The translations under genes and the position numbers were made by a program. Source: Georgenia thermotolerans (lineage in GTDB: Bacteria > Actinomycetota > Actinomycetes > Actinomycetales > Actinomycetaceae). From it: a stretch of DNA of 64,000 nt. Shown one piece after another: positions 1-9,686 of this stretch. Location: assembly GCF_009193185.1 (NCBI RefSeq), contig NZ_VUKF01000025.1, positions 1-64,000 on the forward strand, in the 5' to 3' direction. Positions within the stretch are counted from its first letter, which is position 1, and each line of letters opens with the position of its first letter. The notes below the pieces were generated by a model, which was not told where the DNA came from, made no database searches, and saw nothing but the letters and a program-made list of their open reading frames with translations.

Positions 1-143
1 CCGGGGCGGCCGCGGGGGCGGCCGCCGCCGCGGCTGGCGCGGGCGCGGCCGGCTCCGACGCGCCCCGCGCCCGGGTCAACGCCCTGGCGGTGGGGCTGCT
101 CGGCGCGACGATCGCGCTGGCCGTCCTCGCCGTCGCGCTCTGA
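1..143 (+). CDS. C-terminal end of an unidentified membrane protein (partial)
   Basis: The reading frame enters from the left edge and stops at TGA 141-143. What remains is an Ala/Gly-rich linker followed by one hydrophobic segment (LAVGLLGATIALAVLAVAL) that ends the protein, so the product finishes in or just after a transmembrane helix. The start and most of the protein are outside the window, so no family can be named. It converges on the binding-protein gene ending at 159, with no obvious hairpin in the 15-nt gap. Confidence 0.55.
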   Translation, partial: GAAAGAAAAAAGAGAAGSDAPRARVNALAVGLLGATIALAVLAVAL

Positions 144-158
144 CCGGGCCGGTGCCGG

Positions 159-1835
159 CTACCTGACGTAGCCCCAGTCCTCGGGCCGGGTGGACCCGAG
201 CCCGGCCGCGCCGACGTTCGCCAGGTCGCTCGCCGTGGCCACCAGTTGCGGCCGCTGGTAGAGCGGCAGGATCGGCAGGGCCTCCCAGAGCAGCTCGTCG
301 GCCCGGTCGGCCAGGTCGAGGCGGGTGGCGTGGTCGGTCTCGGTCATGATCTGCCCGAGGAGGTCGTCCAGGCCGGGCACGGCCAGGCGGGCGTAGTTCA
401 TCGGCGTCGTGGCCGGGTCGCCGTAGAGGTTCGCCACGCCCAGCAGCGGGTACGGCGAGCCGTACCAGGAGAAGCTGACGAGCTCGAAGTCGCCCTCGCC
501 GAGCACCTGGCCCAGGGCGGTCTCGGGCACCGGGTCGAGCACGACGGCGATGCCCACCTCCTTGAGCTGGGCCTGGACGAGCTGACCCTCGTTGGTCGAG
601 GCGGGCACCCCGCTGAAGACGGTGTAGTGCAGCGTCAGCGACTTCCCGTCGCGCGCGCGCACGCCGGTGGCGGGGTCGAGCACCCAGCCGGCGTCGTCGA
701 GCTGGGCGGCCGCAGCGTCCGGGTCGTAGGCGTACTCCCCGGCGTTGTCCTCGTAGCCGTCCTGGCCCTGCATGAAGATGTGGTTGTTCAGCGGGCGCTG
801 CAGGTCCTCCGGCAGCCCGGCCAGGCTGGAGGCGGCGACGGCGTCGCGGTCGATCGCCCGCGCGATCGCCTGGCGCACGGCGGGGTCGGCGAGGGGACCC
901 GCGGTGGTGTTGAAGGTGATCTGGCGCCAGTCGGGCCCGGCGGCGCGGCGCACCTCGGCGTCGGGCACCGCCCGGGCGCGCTCGTAGGCGTTGGCGTCGG
1001 CGCCGATGTCGAGGACGTCGAGCTCGTGGTTGGCGAAGGCGGTGGCCGCGGCGTCCGCCGAGACGGCGCGGTACTCGATCGTGTCGAGCTTCGGCGCCGG
1101 GCCCCACCACCGCTCGTTGGGCACCAGGGTGACGACCTGCTGGGCGGTGTCGACCTCGCCGATGCGGAAGGGGCCGGTGAACCACTCCTCCGGGTGGTCG
1201 AGCCAGCCGGTGTTGAAGGCCTCGGCGTCGGCCACGCCCTCGGCGGGCAGCACGGTGCCCAGCAGCGCCGGCCAGTCCGGGAACGTCGCGGCGAACGTGA
1301 CGACGACCTCGAACTCGCTCTCGCCCTGCGCGACGGACTCGACGGCCGCGAAGGCTCCGGTGGCGCACTCGAAGTCGGGCCGTCCCCCGGAGCAGGCGTC
1401 GACCGTGGCGGCGTAGTCCTCCCAGGTGATGGGCTCGCCGTTGTTCCACACGGCGTCGGGGTTGAGGTGAAGGGTGACGACCTCCTGCCCGTCGACCACC
1501 TCGTCCTCGACGTCGACGACGAAGTTGTCGTTCGGGGTGGTGACGCCACGGGCGTCGGTGTCCCAGTTGGTGACGCTGATGGGGCCGCGGATCTCGGACG
1601 CGGACACGTCGCCGCCGGCCACGTGCAGCGGGTTCCACTGGGCGGGCAGGCGCTCGACGGCGCGGCGCAGCGTGCCGCCCTCGGCGAGCCCGTCGCGGGG
1701 GGTGGCGTTGACATCGGCCAGCTCGCCCGCGGTGGTGGGGGCCGGCCCGGGCCCGGTTCCGTCGTCCGCGGCGCAGCCCACGAGCGCGAGCGCCAGCGCC
1801 GCGCCGGTGAGCAGTGCTGTCGCACGCCTTCTCAT
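159..1835 (-). CDS. ABC importer substrate-binding lipoprotein, peptide family 5
   Basis: 558-aa extracytoplasmic solute-binding protein of family 5 (oligopeptide/dipeptide/nickel type). The ATG at 1835 follows a GGAGGA box. The product begins MRRR, then a hydrophobic core and a lipobox ending LALVGC, so Cys21 or so should be lipidated and the protein anchored outside the membrane. The body has family-5 features: repeated NP/WNNGEPIT-type segments near the N-terminus and a C-terminal LPLYQRPQ strand. It is the last gene of a minus-strand set with permeases at 5633-4650 and 4653-3766 and a double ATPase at 3769-1943. An upstream in-frame extension to 2090 is open but lacks a signal sequence and is rejected. 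The ligand cannot be told from sequence; peptides are the family default. Confidence 0.9.
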   Translation of the reverse strand: MRRRATALLTGAALALALVGCAADDGTGPGPAPTTAGELADVNATPRDGLAEGGTLRRAVERLPAQWNPLHVAGGDVSASEIRGPISVTNWDTDARGVTTPNDNFVVDVEDEVVDGQEVVTLHLNPDAVWNNGEPITWEDYAATVDACSGGRPDFECATGAFAAVESVAQGESEFEVVVTFAATFPDWPALLGTVLPAEGVADAEAFNTGWLDHPEEWFTGPFRIGEVDTAQQVVTLVPNERWWGPAPKLDTIEYRAVSADAAATAFANHELDVLDIGADANAYERARAVPDAEVRRAAGPDWRQITFNTTAGPLADPAVRQAIARAIDRDAVAASSLAGLPEDLQRPLNNHIFMQGQDGYEDNAGEYAYDPDAAAAQLDDAGWVLDPATGVRARDGKSLTLHYTVFSGVPASTNEGQLVQAQLKEVGIAVVLDPVPETALGQVLGEGDFELVSFSWYGSPYPLLGVANLYGDPATTPMNYARLAVPGLDDLLGQIMTETDHATRLDLADRADELLWEALPILPLYQRPQLVATASDLANVGAAGLGSTRPEDWGYVR

Positions 1836-1942
1836 CGGTGGGTGTCCTCCTCCAGGGACACGGCAGACCGATGGAGGGGTTCCGGCCGTGCAGCGTCCTG
1901 GCAGTACTGAACCACGTCCTGGGGGCACGGGACCGGCGCGTC

Positions 1943-3769
1943 TCACTCCACCGCGTGTCGCCCGACCGCGTGGCAGGCCGCCTGGTGGTCCGGGCCCAGG
2001 GCGGCGAGGCGCTGGTCCTCGGCGCGGCAGCGGGCCCGGGCGGCGTCGTCGAGGGTGAGGTGGAGCGGGCAGCGGGTGCGGAAGCGGCACCCCGCGGGCG
2101 GGTCCACCGGCGAGGGCACCTCCCCCACGAGCAGGGTGCGGGGCCGGCGGCGCTCGACGGCGGGGTCCAGCAGCGGCACCGCGGACAGCAGCGCCTGGGT
2201 GTAGGGGTGCGCGGGGCGGTTCAGCACCGCGGCGGCCGCGCCGGCCTCGACGATCCGGCCCAGGTGCATGACGGCGACGCGGTCCGCCAGGCGCCGCACC
2301 GCGGTGAGGTCGTGAGAGACGAGGAGGTAGCTCAGGGCCAGGCGGGCGCGCAGGTCGGCGAGCAGGTCGAGGATGTCGGCCTGGACCGGGGCGTCGAGGG
2401 CGGAGACGGGCTCGTCGAGCACGAGCAGGCGGGGCTGCAGGGCCAGCGCCCGAGCGATGGCCACCCGCTGGCGCTGCCCGCCGGAGAGGTGGCGGGGGAA
2501 GCGGTGGGCGAGCGCCGGCTCGAGCCGGACGAGGTCGAGGACCTCCGCCACCCGCCGGGCCACCGCCTCCCCGCGGCGCCCGTCCGCGAGCAGCGGCTCG
2601 GCGACGAGGTCGGCGACGGGCAGGCGCGGGTCGAGCGCGGCGTCGGGGTCCTGGAAGACCACCTGGACCTCGCGGCGCAGCGCCCGCCGGGCGGCCCGGT
2701 CGAGCTGGGCCACGTCGCGGCCGAGCACCTCCACGGTGCCGCCCTGGGGCGCCGTGAGCTCGAGGACGGCGCGCACGGTGGTGGACTTCCCGCTGCCCGT
2801 CTCCCCCACCAGGGCGAGCACCTCCCCCGCGCGCACCTCGAGGCTGACCCCGTCGACGGCGCGGACCGTGCCGGCGCGCCGGCGCAGCAGCCCGGGCCGG
2901 CGCAGCGGGAAGTGGTGGCGGAGGTCGTGCACGCGAAGCACGACCGGGCGGTCCGCGCGCGGGGCGGGGCGCTCGGCGGGCGCGGCCCGGCGCACGCCGG
3001 CGAGCAGGGCGGCCGTCGCGGCCGCGCGCGGGCGGGCGAAGACGCGCTCGACGTCGCCGTCCTCGACCACCCGCCCGGCGTCCATGACGGCGACCCGGTC
3101 CGCCAGGCCGGCCACCACGCCCAGGTCGTGGGTGATGAGCACGAGCGCGGCACCGGCCTCCTCCCGGGCGGTGCGCAGCACGTCGAGGAGCTGCGCCTGG
3201 ACGGTGACGTCGAGGGCGGAGGTCGGCTCGTCGGCGATGAGCACCTCCGGGTCGTTCGCGACGGCCAGGGCGATGGCCACCCGCTGGCGCATGCCGCCGG
3301 AGAGCTCGTGCGGGTAGGCGCCGAACCGGGCGGACGGCCGGTCCAGGCCGACGAGCTCGAGCAGCTCCACGGCGCGGGCGCGGGCCGCGGCGCGGCCGAT
3401 CCGGCGGTGGGCCTGGAGCGCCTCGACGAGCAGCTCGCCCACCGGGTACACCGGGGTCAGCGCCGCCTGGGCGTCCTGCTCGACCAACCCGATGCGGGCG
3501 CCGCGCACCCGGGACAGCTCCGCGTCGCCGCGGCCGAGGAGCTCCTCCCCGCCCAGCCGCACCGAGCCGGTGACGCGGGCCGACGGGGGCAGCAGCCCCA
3601 GCGCGGCGAGGGCGGTGACGGACTTGCCCGAGCCGGACCGGCCGACGACGGCGAGCACCTCCCCCGGCGCCACCGCCAGGTCCACGCCGCGCACGGCGTG
3701 CACCACGCCGTCGGCCGAGCGCAGGCGCACGTCCAGCCCGGCGATCTCCAGGGCGGGCCGGGCGCTCAC
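1943..3769 (-). CDS. Double-domain peptide ABC transporter ATPase (DppD-DppF fusion type)
   Basis: 608 aa with two complete ABC ATPase halves, powering the adjacent permeases from the cytoplasmic side. Half 1 shows Walker A GRSGSGKS, signature LSGGMRQR and Walker [13 protein letters not shown]. Half 2 shows [16 protein letters not shown] and [22 protein letters not shown] segment near the C-terminus is the usual oligopeptide-ATPase (OppD/OppF) tail. The GTG start at 3769 is fixed by a 4-nt GTGA overlap with the stop of the upstream permease. Many bacteria encode the halves as separate genes; here they are fused, as in the second importer at 5845-7575. Confidence 0.92.
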   Translation of the reverse strand: MSARPALEIAGLDVRLRSADGVVHAVRGVDLAVAPGEVLAVVGRSGSGKSVTALAALGLLPPSARVTGSVRLGGEELLGRGDAELSRVRGARIGLVEQDAQAALTPVYPVGELLVEALQAHRRIGRAAARARAVELLELVGLDRPSARFGAYPHELSGGMRQRVAIALAVANDPEVLIADEPTSALDVTVQAQLLDVLRTAREEAGAALVLITHDLGVVAGLADRVAVMDAGRVVEDGDVERVFARPRAAATAALLAGVRRAAPAERPAPRADRPVVLRVHDLRHHFPLRRPGLLRRRAGTVRAVDGVSLEVRAGEVLALVGETGSGKSTTVRAVLELTAPQGGTVEVLGRDVAQLDRAARRALRREVQVVFQDPDAALDPRLPVADLVAEPLLADGRRGEAVARRVAEVLDLVRLEPALAHRFPRHLSGGQRQRVAIARALALQPRLLVLDEPVSALDAPVQADILDLLADLRARLALSYLLVSHDLTAVRRLADRVAVMHLGRIVEAGAAAAVLNRPAHPYTQALLSAVPLLDPAVERRRPRTLLVGEVPSPVDPPAGCRFRTRCPLHLTLDDAARARCRAEDQRLAALGPDHQAACHAVGRHAVE

Positions 3770-4653
3770 GCGCGCCCGCCGTCGGAGGGGTCCAGGGCGT
3801 CGCGCAGGCCGTCCCCGACGAGGTTGACGCAGGTCAGCAGGGCCACCAGCGTGCCGGCCGGGGCGAGGAAGACCCACGGAAAGGTGGTCGCGGTGCGCTG
3901 CCCCTCGGCGATGAGCGTGCCCAGCGACGTCGCCGGGGGCTGCACCCCGAAGCCGAAGAAGGACAGGGAGGACTCCGCCAGCACGGCGCCGGCGACGGCG
4001 AGGGTGGCGTCGACCACCAGGAGGGAGGAGAGGTTGGGCAGGATGTGCCGGCCGATGATCCGGTGCGCAGGGACGTTCATGTACCGGGCGGCGGTGACGT
4101 AGTCCAGCCCGGTCAGGGTCAGCGTGGCCGCCCGCACCACCCGCGCCGAGAGCATCCAGCCCAGCCCGGCGAGCACCAGGACGAGGAGCAGCACGGAGCC
4201 CGCCCGGCCGCCGGTGCCCACCGAGACGATCGCGACGAGGAAGAAGGACGGGACGACCAGCAGCAGGTCCACCACCCAGCGCAGCGCCCGGTCGGGCCAG
4301 CCGCCGTGGTAGGCGGCCAGGGTGCCGACGACGGCGGCGATCGCCGTCTGCAGCAGCCCGGCGCCGAGCCCGACGAGCAGCGAGGTGCGCAGACCGGCGA
4401 CGGTCAGGGCGAAGACGTCGCGCCCGGCCTGGGTGGTGCCGAACCAGTGGGCGGCGCTCGGGGCGGCGAGGAACGCGCGGGCGTCGACCTCCCCGGCGCC
4501 CCAGCGGGCCAGCACGGGGCCGATGGCGGCGAGGACCACGAGGCCGGCCAGCCCCGCCAGGCCGGCCAGCGCGGGGCGGTCGCGGCGCAGGCGCCGCAGG
4601 ACGAGCCGGCCGCGGGCGGGGCGGGCCGGGGCGAGCGGGAGCGGCGGGGTCAT
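3766..4653 (-). CDS. Peptide ABC transporter permease, OppC/DppC-like
   Basis: 295-aa inner-membrane permease. After a short basic N-terminus it has a first membrane helix, a periplasmic loop typical of DppC (ending in HWFGTTQAGRDVF), then the permease core with the coupling-loop sequence near AARYMNVPAHRIIGRHILPN. The ATG at 4653 overlaps the stop of the preceding permease by 4 nt (ATGA), and its own stop overlaps the ATPase start, so the three are translationally coupled. It pairs with the OppB-like subunit at 4650-5633 to form the pore. Confidence 0.92.
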   Translation of the reverse strand: MTPPLPLAPARPARGRLVLRRLRRDRPALAGLAGLAGLVVLAAIGPVLARWGAGEVDARAFLAAPSAAHWFGTTQAGRDVFALTVAGLRTSLLVGLGAGLLQTAIAAVVGTLAAYHGGWPDRALRWVVDLLLVVPSFFLVAIVSVGTGGRAGSVLLLVLVLAGLGWMLSARVVRAATLTLTGLDYVTAARYMNVPAHRIIGRHILPNLSSLLVVDATLAVAGAVLAESSLSFFGFGVQPPATSLGTLIAEGQRTATTFPWVFLAPAGTLVALLTCVNLVGDGLRDALDPSDGGRA

Positions 4654-5633
4654 GACAGCCGCACCCGCGGGTCGAGGGCGACGGTGAGCAGGTCGGCGAG
4701 CAGCGCGCCGGCGAGCACGCACGCCCCGCCGAACGCGGCGACGGCCACGGTGCCGTTGACGTCCTGGCCGGCGATGGCCTGCACGCCGTAGATCCCCATC
4801 CCGTGCCAGCCGTACACGGACTCGACGAAGGCCGCGCCGAGCACGAGCGTGGTCACGGTGTAGGCCAGGTAGGTCCCGGTGGGCACCAGCGCGGTGCGCA
4901 GGGCGTGCCGGCGCACCGCGACCGCGCGGCGCAGGCCCCGCGCCCGGGCGGCGCGCACGTAGGCGGCGCCGAGGGTGTCGAGGAGGAGGCCGCGCTGGAT
5001 CCGGCTGAAGAACGCGGCCTGCCCGGCGGCGAGGGTGAGGGTGGGCAGCACGAGGTGCTGCAGGCGGTCCCCCGTCGCCGCGAGCCAGCCCGGGCCGTGG
5101 GCGCCGCTCTCGCCGAGGAACTCGAACACCTGGACGCCGGCGGCGGCGTTGACGCGCACGGCGACGATCTGCAGCACGACGGCGAGGACGAGCGTGGGCG
5201 TGGAGATGACGACCAGGGCGGCGAGGGTGACCAGCCGGTCACCGGCGCGGTGGTGGCGCACGGCGGCCCAGGCGCCGACCGCGACGCCGGCGACGGTGCC
5301 GAGCAGCGTGCCGAGGGTGACCAGCCGCAGCGAGACCCACAGCCGCGCGCCCACCTCGGCATTCACGCTGGCCCCGGTGGGGGTGCGGCCCCAGTCCCAG
5401 GCGGTGGCCACGCCGCGCAGCCAGGTCAGGTACCGCTCAGCGAGCGGGACGGCGTCGCTGAGGTTGGCCGCGCGCAGCGTGGCCTCGACGGCCTCGGGCG
5501 GCAGTGGCGGGTTGCGCAACTCGTACAGGGAGCGGGGGTCGAGCACGCTGGCGGCGAGGAGGTAGGTGAGGCTGACGGCGAGGACGAGCAGCAGCGCGTA
5601 CCCCGCCGACCTGCGGGCGAGGTAGCGGAGCAT
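4650..5633 (-). CDS. Peptide ABC transporter permease, OppB/DppB-like
   Basis: 327 aa, first gene of this importer operon. It starts MLRYLARRSAGYALLLVLA, the usual OppB beginning with one N-terminal helix, followed by an extracytoplasmic domain and the permease core with an EAA-like loop (RARGLRRAVAVRRHALRTAL). The ATG at 5633 was chosen for its match to the family N-terminus and an AAGG about 9 nt upstream; in-frame starts further up (5678) would add residues without family support. The hairpin at 5791-5827 just upstream insulates it from the neighbouring importer. Confidence 0.9.
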   Translation of the reverse strand: MLRYLARRSAGYALLLVLAVSLTYLLAASVLDPRSLYELRNPPLPPEAVEATLRAANLSDAVPLAERYLTWLRGVATAWDWGRTPTGASVNAEVGARLWVSLRLVTLGTLLGTVAGVAVGAWAAVRHHRAGDRLVTLAALVVISTPTLVLAVVLQIVAVRVNAAAGVQVFEFLGESGAHGPGWLAATGDRLQHLVLPTLTLAAGQAAFFSRIQRGLLLDTLGAAYVRAARARGLRRAVAVRRHALRTALVPTGTYLAYTVTTLVLGAAFVESVYGWHGMGIYGVQAIAGQDVNGTVAVAAFGGACVLAGALLADLLTVALDPRVRLS

Positions 5634-5790
5634 CGGCCAGCCTTCGTGGGTCGCGCCAGGACGTGGCCCACGGTACATGCCGGTCAGCGTCCGGAAGCGG
5701 CGGCGCTCCTCCCGCGCCCGGCTAGCCACTCTGGCTGCGACTGGCTGCCAATCTGGCTGCGGCCGGAGCGGCGGCGTGCCTCCGGGAAGC

Positions 5791-5827
5791 GGCGAGCCCC
5801 GGCCCCTCGTGGGGACCGGGGCTCGCC
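5791..5827 (-). terminator. Hairpin terminator of the second peptide-importer operon
   Basis: A perfect 12-bp inverted repeat (5791-5802 GGCGAGCCCCGG with 5816-5827) continues inward as CCCC/GGGG with one bulged A and a TCGT loop. It lies 18 nt past the minus-strand stop at 5845. There is no T-run, common for high-GC actinobacterial terminators. Confidence 0.7.
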
Positions 5828-5844
5828 CAGGCTGCGCCGTCGGC

Positions 5845-7575
5845 TCACGGGCCCGCCGGCCCCGCCACCTCCATCTGGAGGCTGGCGCCGGGGATCGCCG
5901 CGAGCAGTTCGCGGGTGTAGGGCTGGGACGGGCGGTCGAAGACCTCGTCCGTCGTGGCCTGCTCGACGATCCGCCCCTTCTCCATGACCGCGACGAAGTC
6001 GGCGATCTGCCGGACCACCGCCAGGTCGTGGGTGATGAACAGGTACGTCAGCCCGAGCTCGGCCTGCAGGTCGTTGAGCAGGGTCAGCACCTGCGCCTGC
6101 ACGAGCACGTCGAGCGCGGAGACCGCCTCGTCGCACACGATGAGCTTGGGCTGCAGGGCCAGCGCCCGGGCGATGGCGACGCGCTGGCGCTGACCGCCGG
6201 AGAGCTCGTTCGGGTACCGCCGCATCGTGGACTTGGGCAGGGCCACCATCTCGAGCAGCTCGGCCACCTTCGCGGCGCGCGACTTCTTGTCGCCGACCTT
6301 GTGCACCCGCAGCGGCTCCTCGATCGTGCGGAAGATCGAGTACATCGGGTCCAGCGACCCATAGGGGTTCTGGAAGATCGGCTGGACCTGACGGCGGAAG
6401 GTGAACAGCTCGCGCTTGCCGAGCTTGCCCACCTCGGTGCCCTCGAACACCACCCGGCCGGAGGTCGGCTCGAGCAGGTTGAGCATGATGTTCGCGACCG
6501 TCGACTTGCCCGAGCCGGACTCCCCGACCAGGGCCATCGTCGCCCCGCGCGGGATCGCGAAGGAGACGTCGTCGACGGCCTTGAACGTCCGGCCGGCGCC
6601 CGGCACGGCCCCGCGCAGGTGAAACTCCTTGGTGAGGTGCTCGACCTCGACGATGTTCGGCGCCTTGACGGCCGCGTCGACGTCGGCGAGCAGCTCCTCC
6701 GACTCCTCGCCACGCTCCTTGGCGCTCTGGATGCGCCGTGAGGTTAGCGACGGCGCCGAGGAGACGAGCCGCTGGGTGTAGGGGTGGCGCGGGTTGGACA
6801 GGATCTGCCGGGACGGGCCGGACTCCACCACGCGGCCGCGGTGCATCACCACGAGGTGCTCGGCGCGCTCGGCGGCCAGGCCCAGGTCGTGGGTGATGAA
6901 CAGCACCGCCGCGCCGAGCTCCTTGGTGAGGTGCTCGAGGTGGTCGAGGATCTGGCGCTGGACGGTGACGTCGAGCGCCGAGGTGGGCTCGTCGGCGATG
7001 AGCAGCTTGGGCCGCGCCGCCAGCCCGATGGCGATGAGGGCACGCTGGCGCATGCCGCCGGAGAACTCGTGCGGGTACTGCTTGGCGCGGTGCTCGGCGT
7101 CGGGCAGGCCGGCCTGGGCGAGGACCTCGTTGACGCGCTCCTTGGCGTCGGCGCGGTCCATGCCGTTGGCGGTGAGGGCCTCCTTGACCTGGTAGCCGAT
7201 CTTCCACACCGGGTTGAGGTTGGACATCGGGTCCTGGGGCACCAGGCCGATCTCCTTGCCGCGCAGGGCCTCCATCTCCTTGCGGGAGGCCGTGGCGAGG
7301 TCGCGGCCGAGGAACTTGATCGACCCGCCGGTCACCTTGCCGGTGCCGGGGAGCAGGTCGATGATGGCGTGCGCCGTCGTGGACTTGCCGGAGCCGGACT
7401 CGCCCACGATCGCCACGGCCTGGCCGGGGTAGATCGTCAGGTTCGCGCCACGCACGGCGGGCACCAGGCCGGTGGAGGAGCGGAACGCCACCTCGAGGTC
7501 GCGGATCTCCAGCAGCGGGGCGTGCGGGTCCAGCCCGGTGGCGACCGGCGCCGTCTTCTGGTTCGTCGTGGTCAT
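5845..7575 (-). CDS. Double-domain peptide ABC transporter ATPase
   Basis: 576 aa with two ABC ATPase domains, the energiser of the importer encoded upstream. Domain 1 has Walker [10 protein letters not shown], signature FSGGMRQR and Walker [13 protein letters not shown]. Domain 2 has [17 protein letters not shown] and [12 protein letters not shown], where Ala replaces the usual Pro after the Walker B Glu, a tolerated variant. The ATG at 7575 overlaps the permease stop by 4 nt. A hairpin follows the stop, so this is the operon end. It resembles the fusion at 1943-3769 in architecture but differs throughout in sequence, so the two importers are not a recent duplication. Confidence 0.93.
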   Translation of the reverse strand: MTTTNQKTAPVATGLDPHAPLLEIRDLEVAFRSSTGLVPAVRGANLTIYPGQAVAIVGESGSGKSTTAHAIIDLLPGTGKVTGGSIKFLGRDLATASRKEMEALRGKEIGLVPQDPMSNLNPVWKIGYQVKEALTANGMDRADAKERVNEVLAQAGLPDAEHRAKQYPHEFSGGMRQRALIAIGLAARPKLLIADEPTSALDVTVQRQILDHLEHLTKELGAAVLFITHDLGLAAERAEHLVVMHRGRVVESGPSRQILSNPRHPYTQRLVSSAPSLTSRRIQSAKERGEESEELLADVDAAVKAPNIVEVEHLTKEFHLRGAVPGAGRTFKAVDDVSFAIPRGATMALVGESGSGKSTVANIMLNLLEPTSGRVVFEGTEVGKLGKRELFTFRRQVQPIFQNPYGSLDPMYSIFRTIEEPLRVHKVGDKKSRAAKVAELLEMVALPKSTMRRYPNELSGGQRQRVAIARALALQPKLIVCDEAVSALDVLVQAQVLTLLNDLQAELGLTYLFITHDLAVVRQIADFVAVMEKGRIVEQATTDEVFDRPSQPYTRELLAAIPGASLQMEVAGPAGP

Positions 7576-8558
7576 CGCTCCCGCACCTTCGGGTCGAGGG
7601 CGTCGCGCACGGCGTCGCCCATCATGATGAAGCCGAGCACCGTCAGGGCCAGGGCACCGGCCGGGTAGAAGAGCACCGACGGCTGGGACCGCAGCGCCGT
7701 CTGGGCCTGCTGGATGTCGCCGCCCCAGGACACGACCGACGGCGGCAGGCCGATGCCGAGGAAGCTCAGCGTGGCCTCGGCGACGATGAACGTGCCGAGC
7801 GCGACGGTGGTGTAGACGATGATCGGCGCGGCGGCGTTGGGCAGGATGTGCCGGGCCAGCGCCGCGGTGCGGCTGACGCCGAGCGACTTCGCGGCGGTGA
7901 CGTAGTCGTTGTTCTTCACGCTCATCACCGACCCGCGCGTGATGCGGGCGATCTGGGTCCAGCCGAAGGAGGCGAGGACCGCGGCCACGGTCACCGAGGT
8001 GCGGCTGCCGCTGAAGATCTGCATGACGACGATCGCGGCCAGCACCAGCGGGATCGCGAAGAAGATGTCGGTGATGCGCGAGAGGATCGTGTCGAACCAG
8101 CCGCCGAAGAAGCCGGCGATCGCGCCGATGACGGTGCCGATGATCAACACGGCGAGGGTCGCGAGCACGCCGACCGTCACCGAGGCTCGCGCCCCGTAGA
8201 TGGTGCGGGCGTAGATGTCGCAGCCCTGCCGGGTGTAACCGAACGGGTGGCCCGCCGTCGGCTCACCGTAGCTGTTGGCCAGCTCGCAGAACTTCGGGTC
8301 CTGGGAGGTGAACAGCTGCGGGAAGGCCGCGACGGCGCAGACCAGCACGATGATCACGGCAGAGACCCAGAACATCGGCTGACGGCGGAGCTTGGCCCAT
8401 GCCTCGCTCCACATGCTGGAGGGTGCACCGGACTCCGCGACGGCGTCGACGGCACCGAGACCGGTCTCGTCGAGCTCGGCGAAGAAGTGCTCCTGGTGAC
8501 GACGGACGGTCACGGGGGCGGGGCCCGCACCGGGGCCCGTGTGAACGATGTCAGGCAT
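7572..8558 (-). CDS. Peptide ABC transporter permease, OppC/DppC-like
   Basis: 328 aa. A cytoplasmic N-terminus of about 70 residues precedes the first helix (MFWVSAVIIVLVCAVAAFP). The external loop contains HPFGYTRQGCDIYARTIYG, the OppC-type motif with an unusual Cys. The permease core has the coupling loop AAKSLGVSRTAALARHILPN. The ATG at 8558 overlaps the stop of the OppB-like gene by 8 nt; its stop overlaps the ATPase start by 4 nt. It forms the channel with the product of 8551-9477. Confidence 0.92.
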   Translation of the reverse strand: MPDIVHTGPGAGPAPVTVRRHQEHFFAELDETGLGAVDAVAESGAPSSMWSEAWAKLRRQPMFWVSAVIIVLVCAVAAFPQLFTSQDPKFCELANSYGEPTAGHPFGYTRQGCDIYARTIYGARASVTVGVLATLAVLIIGTVIGAIAGFFGGWFDTILSRITDIFFAIPLVLAAIVVMQIFSGSRTSVTVAAVLASFGWTQIARITRGSVMSVKNNDYVTAAKSLGVSRTAALARHILPNAAAPIIVYTTVALGTFIVAEATLSFLGIGLPPSVVSWGGDIQQAQTALRSQPSVLFYPAGALALTVLGFIMMGDAVRDALDPKVRER

Positions 8559-9477
8559 AACGGATCCTCGGGTCCAGGGCCGCGTACAGGAGGTCGACCA
8601 CCAGGTTCGCCGCGATGTAGACGAGCACGAGCACGGTGGTGAGCGACACGACGGTGGCGGACTCGCCCTGGCCGATGGCCCGGTACAGCGTGCCGCCGAC
8701 GCCGTTGATGTTGAAGATGCCCTCGGTGACGATGGCGCCGCCCATGAGCGCGCCGAGGTCGGCGCCGAGGAAGGTCACCACCGGGATGAGCGAGTTGCGC
8801 AGCACGTGCACGGTGACGACCCGCCGGCGGGAGAGGCCCTTGGCGGTCGCGGTGCGCACGTAGTCCGCGGTGAGGTTCTCGGACACGGAGGTGCGGGTCA
8901 GGCGCAGCACGTACGCGAGGGAGACGGCGCCGAGCACCACGGCCGGCATGAGCAGGCTGATGAACGTCGGTTTGGCCCCCACCGTCGTCGGCAGCCAGCC
9001 GAGCTGGACGCCGACGACGAACTGGAGCACGAAGCCGATGACCAGGGTCGGCACCGCGATGACCAGCAGGGAGATGACGAGGACGGTGCCGTCGAAGAAG
9101 CCGCCCTTGCGCAGGCCCGCGATCAGGCCGAGCACGATGCCGAAGATCGCCTCGAAGATCAGCGCCATGACGCCCAGCTTGAACGTGACGGGCAGGGCCT
9201 CCTTGATCACGTCCATGACGTCGCGGCCGGAGAAGGTCACGCCGAAGTCGAGACTCAAGATGCCCTTGAGGTAGAGCAGGTACTGGACGATGAACGGCTC
9301 GTCCAGGTTGTACCGCTCCCGGATCTGCGCCTGCACACCCTCGGAGAGCCCGCGGTCACCGCCCAGGGCGGCCACGGGGTCGCCGGGCAGGGCGAAGACC
9401 ATGAAGTAGATCAGCAGCGTGGCCCCCAGGAACACAGGGATCACCTGCAGGACCCTGCGCCCGATGTACGAGAGCAT
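8551..9477 (-). CDS. Peptide ABC transporter permease, OppB/DppB-like
   Basis: 308-aa inner-membrane permease starting MLSYIGRRVLQVIPVFLG, the standard OppB N-terminus. The ATG at 9477 has GGAGG about 8 nt upstream; the in-frame GTG-type extension to 9510 is unnecessary. It contains the expected external GDP loop (ALPGDPVAALGG) and a coupling loop near TAKGLSRRRVVTVHVLRNSL. It is the first permease after the binding-protein gene, from which it is separated by a strong terminator at 9600-9645, so it may be transcribed by readthrough at a lower level. Confidence 0.92.
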   Translation of the reverse strand: MLSYIGRRVLQVIPVFLGATLLIYFMVFALPGDPVAALGGDRGLSEGVQAQIRERYNLDEPFIVQYLLYLKGILSLDFGVTFSGRDVMDVIKEALPVTFKLGVMALIFEAIFGIVLGLIAGLRKGGFFDGTVLVISLLVIAVPTLVIGFVLQFVVGVQLGWLPTTVGAKPTFISLLMPAVVLGAVSLAYVLRLTRTSVSENLTADYVRTATAKGLSRRRVVTVHVLRNSLIPVVTFLGADLGALMGGAIVTEGIFNINGVGGTLYRAIGQGESATVVSLTTVLVLVYIAANLVVDLLYAALDPRIRYA

Positions 9478-9599
9478 CGAGTCGCCTCCTCGTTGATGTC
9501 GTGGCTGCACCCAGGCAGCCGCCAGGCACGCCGTCCGACGATACGCCCCGGCACCGTCCGAGACGGAATCCGTGTAGCCGTTCTTGGCGTGACTCTTAC

Positions 9600-9645
9600 C
9601 GCAAAAAGAGGTTGGGGGCGGGACCGAGAGGTCCCGCCCCCAACC
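9600..9645 (-). terminator. Rho-independent terminator after the binding-protein gene
   Basis: A perfect 16-bp stem (9610-9625 with 9630-9645) closed by a GAGA loop. Read on the minus strand it is followed by TCTTTTTGC (9609-9601), a true U-tract. It sits about 40 nt past the stop of the binding-protein gene at 9687 and before the permease start at 9477. It is the only clear intrinsic terminator with a U-run in the window. Intercistronic placement is the usual way to make binding protein in excess over permease. Confidence 0.9.
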
Positions 9646-9686
9646 GTGTGTGTGCTGCTGTCAGCGGTCCCCGTGAGGGGGCCGAA

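Noticed and set aside
76-2058. Long open frames on both strands across the first binding-protein gene
   Set aside because: Arg/Pro-rich shadow translations caused by high GC; only the 159-1835 frame has a signal peptide, ribosome site and family sequence.
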